Shown in pieces: positions 59,135 to 64,000 of a stretch of DNA of 64,000 bases; the first letter of the stretch is position 1; every line of letters starts with the position of its first letter. Location of the stretch: the NCBI GenBank assembly GCA_002500765.1, contig DLSX01000081.1:36759-100758 (forward strand), written 5' to 3'. The translations under genes and the position numbers were made by a program. The DNA is from Neorhizobium sp. UBA7851 (GTDB taxonomy: Bacteria; Pseudomonadota; Alphaproteobacteria; Rhizobiales; Rhizobiaceae). The notes under the pieces are model-generated. The model was given only the letters and a program-made list of their open reading frames with translations, was not told the origin of the DNA and searched no databases.

Positions 59135-61675
59135 TCAGAAATGCTGTTCCGTGCGACTGATGATGTCGTCCTGCACTTCCTTGGCGAGCACGACGAACTG
59201 GGCAGAATAGCCAGCCACGCGAACCACGAGATCGCGATGTGCTTCGGGATCCTTCTGGGCTGCGATCAGCGTGTCGCGGTCAATGACGTTGAACTGGACG
59301 TGCATGCCCTTCTGGTCGAAGTAGGAGCGGACCAGCGAGGCGAAGTTGCGCAACCCGTTGTCACCGGCGAGAGCCGAGGGCAGGAACTTCTGATTGTACA
59401 GCGTGCCGTTCGAAGCGATGAAGTGGTCGAGCTTGGCCACCGAATTTGCCGCAGCCGTTGGCCCCAGATGGTCCTTGCCCTGGCGGGGCGAGACACCGTC
59501 TGCAAGCGGAGCCTTGGCCGGACGGCCGTCAGGCAGAGCACCGACATCCTTGCCGAACAGGACGTTGGCCGAGACCGGATAGATACCGGCCTGGAACTGG
59601 CCACCGCGCGGGTTCTTGTACTTTTCGACCTCAAGGCAATAGATCTGGGCGCATTTGCGGGCGATCAGATCGACATCGTCGATGTCGTTGCCAAAACTTT
59701 CGGCCGAGTCGAGCAGGCGGCGGATGCCTTCATATTTCGACGAACCGGCAGGCGCCGTGATCGTATCGGTCGACAGCGTGCGATAGACCTCTTCCTTGAG
59801 CGCCGTCACATCCATCGATTTGTTGGACGAAAGCACCTTGCGGACGGCCTCGTAGATCTGCCCTTCCGTCAGCTCGCCACCGCCGCTGGTATTCGCCTTC
59901 TGGCCGATCGCAAGCCCGAAATTGGCGTCGAGCGCTTCCTTCAGTTCGGCCATGGAGATCTTCTTTTCGTCGAAGACGAATTTCTTCATGGCGTAGACCG
60001 AGTCACCCGTGTCGGCGACACCGAAGGCCTGCGGACCGGTGAAGTTATAGAGTGCTCCACCTTCCTGCAGCGACTTGCCGCGACCCATGCAGTCTTCGAC
60101 CATCGGCGACAGGAACGGCAGCGGAGCACGTTCGCCATGAGCGATGTCGACGCAGTTGTCGGCTTCGGCAAGATATTTGACGAAGAAGGCCATCTGCTTG
60201 GTGAAGGCGCCGTAGAAGTCCTCGATCGAGGTCCACCGCTTCGGATCGCCGGTGACCGGGCCGAGCTGTGTCGAGCCGACCTTGCCATCGTTCAGCGTGA
60301 TTTCGAGAACCTTGGCGACGTTGAAGAATGCGGCATCATGCCAGCCTTCGGTCTTGTGGATCGCCTGCGGTTCGACGCAGCCGACAATGCCGTAGTCGCG
60401 GGCATCGGCCAGCGAGACACCGCGGTTCTGCAGCGCCGGAATGATGACTTCATCGTTATAGACAGCCGGAACGCCAAGACCGAGGCGGATGACTTCCGCG
60501 GCACGATAGAGGAATTCGTCCGGCGTGCCCTGCCAGACACGGATGGAGAAGGACGGTGCCGGCAGGCGGCAATGCACCGTTGCTTCCATGCACATGTAGG
60601 AAACGTCGTTGGTCGCATCGCGGCCTTCCGGCGTCTGGCCGCCGACGCAGAGGTTCTGGAACACGGCATAACCGGCAAAGGCCTGGGCCGAGACTTCGTC
60701 ACGGGTCTTGTTGACGTCGTTGAGCTTGATCCAGATGCAGTCGATCAGTTCCTGGGCGAATTCACGGCTGATCGTCGTATCGGCCTTCAGGAAGGGATAC
60801 ATGTACTGGTCGAACCGGCCGGGCGAGATGGAGTGGCCCGAAGATTCGATCTGCAGCATGCACTGGATGAACCACATCGTCTGGCAGGCTTCCCAGAAGT
60901 TGGAAGCCGGATATTCGGGCACCAGACGGCAATTCTTGGCGATCTGCTCCAGTTCGGCCCGGCGCGTCGGGTTGCTTTCGCGGCCGGCCAGTTCCTGGGC
61001 CTTTGCGGCGTAGCGATGCGCAAAGTCGATAGCGGCCTTATAGGAGATGATGACCGCGTTATAGAATTGCTGCTTCTTGATATAGGACGGATCCATCTGG
61101 TCGAGCGCTTCAAGGTGCCGGACCGCTTCCGCAATCACACCGCTGAAGCCGATATTGAGGATCTTGCCGTAGTCGACGCAGACATGGCCGACGCCGCCGT
61201 AGAAATAGTTGCCGACCGTGAACACGCCGTTGGCGATGCAGTCCTTGGCCTTCTGCGACATGTAGGAAGAAGCGAGATCACTGGTCGTGCGGCCCGGCCA
61301 GTATTTGAAGGCCTCGCGCAATTCATCGGCTGTCTGCTTCGGAATTTCGAAGGGATCGGCCATGCGCGTTGCCATGGTCTCGAATTCCTTCTCCACCCAG
61401 TCGAAGGAGAATTCCGGGCAGATTTCGGTCGAGCGCGGGTTCTTGGTGATGGCGCCGACGACCAGTTCGTCGTCACGGATAGTCACCGGCAGCTCGTTGA
61501 AGATCTTCTCGACTACCTTGGCGCGACGCAGGATCGGCGGCAGGCCTTCGGTTTCCTTGTAGGCCTGGGTCGCCAGCACCGCACGCTCGGACTCGACATG
61601 CGGCCGCGCGTCGATGATCTGTTTCTTCAACCGCATTATACGGTCGGTCGGTTTGGAAAAGCCCTTCTCAATCAT
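59135..61675 (-). CDS. Glycyl radical diol dehydratase (1,2-propanediol/glycerol dehydratase type)
   Basis: 846 residues. The glycyl radical site is Gly822 in RVAGYSAQF, 24 residues from the end. Cys433 and Glu435 (GCVEPQ), Asn156, His164 (GVGHVCVDY), His281-Ser282 (SSGHSISPGRFDQY), Asp447 (TEGWHD) and Arg841 correspond, mostly at identical numbers, to the active site described for Clostridium butyricum glycerol dehydratase. This supports B12-independent dehydration of 1,2-propanediol or glycerol and argues against choline lyase or pyruvate formate-lyase. An insertion of about 60 residues (587-646) holds two amphipathic helices. The ATG at 61675 follows GGAGGACGTA. Confidence 0.9.
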   Translation of the reverse strand: MIEKGFSKPTDRIMRLKKQIIDARPHVESERAVLATQAYKETEGLPPILRRAKVVEKIFNELPVTIRDDELVVGAITKNPRSTEICPEFSFDWVEKEFETMATRMADPFEIPKQTADELREAFKYWPGRTTSDLASSYMSQKAKDCIANGVFTVGNYFYGGVGHVCVDYGKILNIGFSGVIAEAVRHLEALDQMDPSYIKKQQFYNAVIISYKAAIDFAHRYAAKAQELAGRESNPTRRAELEQIAKNCRLVPEYPASNFWEACQTMWFIQCMLQIESSGHSISPGRFDQYMYPFLKADTTISREFAQELIDCIWIKLNDVNKTRDEVSAQAFAGYAVFQNLCVGGQTPEGRDATNDVSYMCMEATVHCRLPAPSFSIRVWQGTPDEFLYRAAEVIRLGLGVPAVYNDEVIIPALQNRGVSLADARDYGIVGCVEPQAIHKTEGWHDAAFFNVAKVLEITLNDGKVGSTQLGPVTGDPKRWTSIEDFYGAFTKQMAFFVKYLAEADNCVDIAHGERAPLPFLSPMVEDCMGRGKSLQEGGALYNFTGPQAFGVADTGDSVYAMKKFVFDEKKISMAELKEALDANFGLAIGQKANTSGGGELTEGQIYEAVRKVLSSNKSMDVTALKEEVYRTLSTDTITAPAGSSKYEGIRRLLDSAESFGNDIDDVDLIARKCAQIYCLEVEKYKNPRGGQFQAGIYPVSANVLFGKDVGALPDGRPAKAPLADGVSPRQGKDHLGPTAAANSVAKLDHFIASNGTLYNQKFLPSALAGDNGLRNFASLVRSYFDQKGMHVQFNVIDRDTLIAAQKDPEAHRDLVVRVAGYSAQFVVLAKEVQDDIISRTEQHF

Positions 61676-61738
61676 TACGTCCTCCAGGAGTGATTGTCGT
61701 CCCAGCGGCCTCGGCCGCACGGGAGCGCGTCTTGCAGT

Positions 61739-62341
61739 TCAGGGTGTTGGGCAGTTCAGGATGTTCGGCGAAACCAGACGCACGAATTGGCGCATCAGTT
61801 TCGGATGTGCCGGCCAGGCCGGCGCGGTTACGAGGTTTCCATCGGTCACGGCATCATCGGCCGCTACCGAAACGAAGTTACCGCCGGTCAACCGGACTTC
61901 CGGTTCGACGGCGGAATAGGCTGTCAGCTTGCGCCCGCGCACCACATCGGCGGCGGTCAGCAATTGTGGGCCATGGCAGATAGCGGCCACCGGCCGGTTC
62001 TCAGTCATGAAAGCCCTGATAATGTTCAGAACTTGGCTGTTGAGCCGCAGATATTCGCAGGCACGGCCACCGGCGAGATAAAGACCCGCGTAATTTTCCG
62101 GCTCCACCAGCGCAAAATCGGCATTGATCCGGAACAGATGTCCGGGCTTTTCCGAATAGGTCTGGTCGCCCTCGAAATCGTGGATCGCGGTCTTGACCAT
62201 CTCGCCCCGACGTTTGCCGGGACAGACAGCATCGACCTGAAAGCCGAGCATCTGCAAGGCCTGAAACGGCACCATCGCTTCATAATCCTCGGTATAGTCA
62301 CCGACGATCATCAGGATCTTGTTGTCGCTGGGCTTTGCCAT
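61739..62341 (-). CDS. DJ-1/PfpI-family protein
   Basis: 200 residues: KILMIVGDYTEDYEAMVPFQAL, then the nucleophile elbow AAICHGPQLLTAADV with Cys, and a Glu in DYTEDYE that would polarise it. The family includes glyoxalase III-like and protein-repair enzymes. It is the first gene of the BMC operon, 64 bp before the radical enzyme. Detoxifying reactive aldehydes leaked from the pathway is a reasonable guess; no direct evidence is visible. Confidence 0.82.
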   Translation of the reverse strand: MAKPSDNKILMIVGDYTEDYEAMVPFQALQMLGFQVDAVCPGKRRGEMVKTAIHDFEGDQTYSEKPGHLFRINADFALVEPENYAGLYLAGGRACEYLRLNSQVLNIIRAFMTENRPVAAICHGPQLLTAADVVRGRKLTAYSAVEPEVRLTGGNFVSVAADDAVTDGNLVTAPAWPAHPKLMRQFVRLVSPNILNCPTP

Positions 62342-62986
62342 GAATTTCGCTGTGTGCCGGGGTCATTCAGTGCTCACTCACTGAGCATTCGGTCCGGCGC
62401 CTCCTGTCGAAAAGGTAGGCCCGCACTGCTTGGAGGGTCAACGAGACCGCCTTGACCAGAGCGGGTAAATAATTGACATGACAGGCAAAATCGAAAAACG
62501 CCTTGGAAATTAGGGAGTTCGGGCAATTGCTGGTGCAGCGCGGCGCTAAGGCGATGACAAGGGATCACCACATCCGGTGTTTTCTTGTCACCGCAGAACG
62601 CAAATCTGACATCGCCGCTGCCGGCTTGACCGGCTCATGAGCCTGCGACCAAAAGCGCAAGCCACTGATATTGATAAAACTTTATCCGAACCTTCGACAT
62701 CGCGATCCGGGCTGTCAAGAAACTACCCTTAGAGGCCAAACGCGTTGCGTTGACCCTTCAGACGGCGCCTCGATAATTGCCGCGATCGACATTCCTTAAA
62801 ACATGCAGCTTGCAAGACGCTTCAACGCTTGTGGCGGCTGAGCCTTTGCGCGCGGCCGGTGGGGACACGCGCGCGGTAGGACCGGGATGTCGGATCGGGA
62901 CAAATGAGAGAGGTGTCCACGAGATTTGGACAGGTGACGGCCGGAGCGGCAAGTGCCGACTACCGGCATCCCAAGGAGGAAACGGA
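62342..62986. promoter_or_regulatory. Divergent regulatory region of the BMC operon and membrane protein
   Basis: 645 bp without a gene, rich in dyads: TGCTCA-CTCAC-TGAGCA (62371-62387), the nested dyad at 62555-62590, GCCGG-CTTGA-CCGGC near 62617, the 12-bp palindrome GGCTCATGAGCC near 62631, and GATAAA-AC-TTTATC (62673-62686). A canonical FNR-type TTGAT-N4-ATCAA site was not found. Confidence 0.6.
62555..62590. promoter_or_regulatory. 36-bp nested dyad, candidate operator
   Basis: TGACAAG-N4-CACC-N6-GGTG-N4-CTTGTCA. The outer 7-bp and inner 4-bp arms share one centre of symmetry. It is placed between the divergent BMC and membrane-protein genes and is a good candidate target of the AraC-type response regulator at 46121-47218 or of a repressor. 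Confidence 0.5.
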
Positions 62987-63898
62987 ATGACAATGCTCGG
63001 TTTGCTCGTCGCTTTTGGCGGCGGGATCTTCGGCGCCGCAATCGGCGCCTTGCCTGCTTTCGCCTTCGTCGGCATCCTGACGATGCTGGGCGTCGGCATC
63101 CAGCTCGCGGTTGCCCCCGCAGCAACGGATTTCTTCGGCATCCCTTTCGGCGTGTTCGGCCCCCATATCGGTGGCTTCGCCTCAGGTGTTGCCGCCGCAG
63201 CCTATGCCGCCAGCAAGGGCAAGCTTGATACCGGCCGCAATATCGTCACTGCCGGCATGGGGCTAAATAGCCCGGATGTGCTGCTTGTCGGCGGCGCATT
63301 CGGCATCGTCGGTTATGTGATCTTCTGGCTGCTTACCATGGTGCCGAATTTCTCGCCCACGCTCGCCTGGACCGACCTTCCCGGCATGACCGTCGTCATC
63401 TCGGCCTTCATCGCGCGCTTCATCTGGGGCACCTGCGGCCTATGCGGCAAGGCGGAGCCCGGTCGCAAGTTCTTCGAGCCGACCGACGCGACCAAGTGGC
63501 TGGTCTTCCAGAGCGGCGTCGGCCAGCTGGTGATGATCGGCATCGGTGGCGGCCTGCTCGGCGGCTGGCTCGGCATTACCTATGGCACGCCGGGCGCACT
63601 TCTCGCCTTCGGCATTGCAGCCTCCAGCCTGCTGTTCCTCACCGTCGGCGTGCTGACGCCGGTTACCCACCACATCATGCTGCCGGCTGCCATCGTCGGC
63701 GCATCATCCGGCAGCATCATCTGGGCCGCGATCGCAGGTCTTGTCTGTGCCTTCGTCGGCGAATTTTTCGCCCGTCTGTTTCTCTGCCACGGCGACACGC
63801 ATATCGACCCACCGGCCTGCACCATCGCGCTGATGACGCTGGTCTTCAACGGGCTGACCTTCCTCGGCTTCTGGGCTCTGATACCGATCCCGGTTTAA
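62987..63898 (+). CDS. Multi-spanning membrane protein of unknown function, divergent from the BMC operon
   Basis: 303 residues, roughly 8-9 hydrophobic spans (LLVAFGGGIFGAAIGALPAF, FVGILTMLGVGIQLAVA, LVMIGIGGGLLGGWLGITYG) with many Gly/Ala. Conserved-looking motifs are PFGVFGPHIGGFASG, RFIWGTCGLCGKAEPGRKFF with paired Cys, LTPVTHHIMLPAA and HGDTHIDPPAC. The ATG at 62987 has AAGGAGGAAACGGA upstream; the frame continues upstream to 62777 without support. It is not PduF/GlpF-like (no NPA boxes). Position suggests a diol, alcohol or acid transporter for the compartment pathway. Confidence 0.75.
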   Translation: MTMLGLLVAFGGGIFGAAIGALPAFAFVGILTMLGVGIQLAVAPAATDFFGIPFGVFGPHIGGFASGVAAAAYAASKGKLDTGRNIVTAGMGLNSPDVLLVGGAFGIVGYVIFWLLTMVPNFSPTLAWTDLPGMTVVISAFIARFIWGTCGLCGKAEPGRKFFEPTDATKWLVFQSGVGQLVMIGIGGGLLGGWLGITYGTPGALLAFGIAASSLLFLTVGVLTPVTHHIMLPAAIVGASSGSIIWAAIAGLVCAFVGEFFARLFLCHGDTHIDPPACTIALMTLVFNGLTFLGFWALIPIPV

Positions 63899-64000
63899 AA
63901 GGGCCGGAAGGCCGCTTCTGGACCGGAGGTGATGCGATAATCCCTCCCGATCGCGCCGCCGCCATTTCATCGTCAGTCGAGAAGGACGTGCCCCGAAAGA
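63899..64000. other. Window end, no gene recognised
   Basis: 102 bp after the membrane protein. A small GGCC-GGAA-GGCC hairpin follows the stop. Nothing else is supported. Confidence 0.4.

Noticed and set aside
59135..61675. Choline trimethylamine-lyase, isethionate lyase or pyruvate formate-lyase identity
   Set aside because: His281-Ser282 in GHSISPGRFDQY, Asp447 in TEGWHD and single Cys433 with Glu435 match diol dehydratases; PFL needs adjacent Cys-Cys.
59009..61693. Very long open frame on the plus strand opposite the radical enzyme
   Set aside because: It mirrors the codon structure of a well-identified gene on the other strand and shows no recognisable motif.
62777..62986. Longer N-terminus for the divergent membrane protein
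   Set aside because: The ATG at 62987 has a strong AAGGAGGAAA site and is followed at once by the first span; the upstream part is hydrophilic with no ribosome site.
62342..62986. FNR or sigma-54 control site for the BMC operon
   Set aside because: TTGATAAAACTTTATC lacks the second FNR half-site and no GG-N10-GC promoter was convincing; the local regulator is AraC-type.
1..64000. CRISPR array, tRNA or rRNA genes, riboswitches
   Set aside because: No regularly spaced repeats, cloverleaf-like or rRNA sequence was recognised by eye; a tool search would be needed to exclude small RNAs.

Overview
The window looks like a chromosomal or megaplasmid segment of a Rhizobiaceae-type alphaproteobacterium. 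The reasons are the rhizobial gene order pcaQ/pcaDCHGB with a PcaQ-like box, ChvE/GguA- and YtfQRT/YjfF-type sugar importers, a Pha-type antiporter with fused A and B subunits, a RirA-type iron box, and high-GC coding sequence throughout. No rRNA, tRNA or CRISPR array was seen.

Layout. 1-5.3 kb: protocatechuate branch of the beta-ketoadipate pathway (C-terminus of a PcaR-like IclR regulator, pcaQ, pcaDCHGB). 5.3-14.3 kb: quinate/shikimate utilisation genes (Gfo/Idh/MocA oxidoreductase, AroE-like dehydrogenase, type II dehydroquinase, 3-dehydroshikimate dehydratase fused to an HPPD-like domain). They come with a polar-amino-acid-type ABC importer and two tandem paralogous GntR regulators. The product, protocatechuate, would feed the adjacent pca genes. 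14.3-19.8 kb: a decaying segment bounded by IS481- and IS3-family remnants. Four of its five genes (IclR regulator, MFS carrier, SDR, cupin) each carry a single-base frameshift, yet a perfect palindromic operator survives upstream. 19.8-37.7 kb: two facing sugar operons. The minus-strand set encodes an oxidative pentose (L-arabinose type) route to 2-oxoglutarate plus a ChvE/GguA-like importer with an RbsC-like permease. The plus-strand set is ytfQRT-yjfF with a FadR-type regulator. 37.7-45.8 kb: a siderophore-interacting protein behind a perfect TGA-N9-TCA iron box, a small unknown gene, and the pha (mnh/mrp) cation/proton antiporter operon, whose first gene lacks a normal start codon.

46-64 kb is the most interesting part: a glycyl-radical-enzyme bacterial microcompartment (BMC) locus. 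In transcription order on the minus strand it holds a DJ-1/PfpI protein, a glycyl radical diol dehydratase, an iron alcohol dehydrogenase, BMC-H, BMC-T, BMC-H with a long tail, PduL, an EutJ-like ATPase, a flavoprotein, BMC-P, a GlcG/PduO-C protein, a CoA-acylating aldehyde dehydrogenase, a permuted BMC-H, the radical SAM activase, a dedicated metK, a PocR-domain histidine kinase and an AraC-type response regulator. A divergent multi-spanning membrane protein of unknown function sits across a 645-bp regulatory region. Active-site residues of the radical enzyme fall at the same positions as those of clostridial glycerol dehydratase. The likely job is therefore B12-independent conversion of 1,2-propanediol (or glycerol) to an aldehyde inside a shell, followed by disproportionation to alcohol and acyl-phosphate.

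The most novel details are a roughly 60-residue insertion in the radical enzyme that contains a helix matching the aldehyde dehydrogenase's N-terminal encapsulation helix, the long acidic tail on one shell protein, a cysteine cluster in the aldehyde dehydrogenase, the divergent membrane protein, and a 36-bp nested dyad in the control region. All functional calls rest on reading the sequence; no database search was run.
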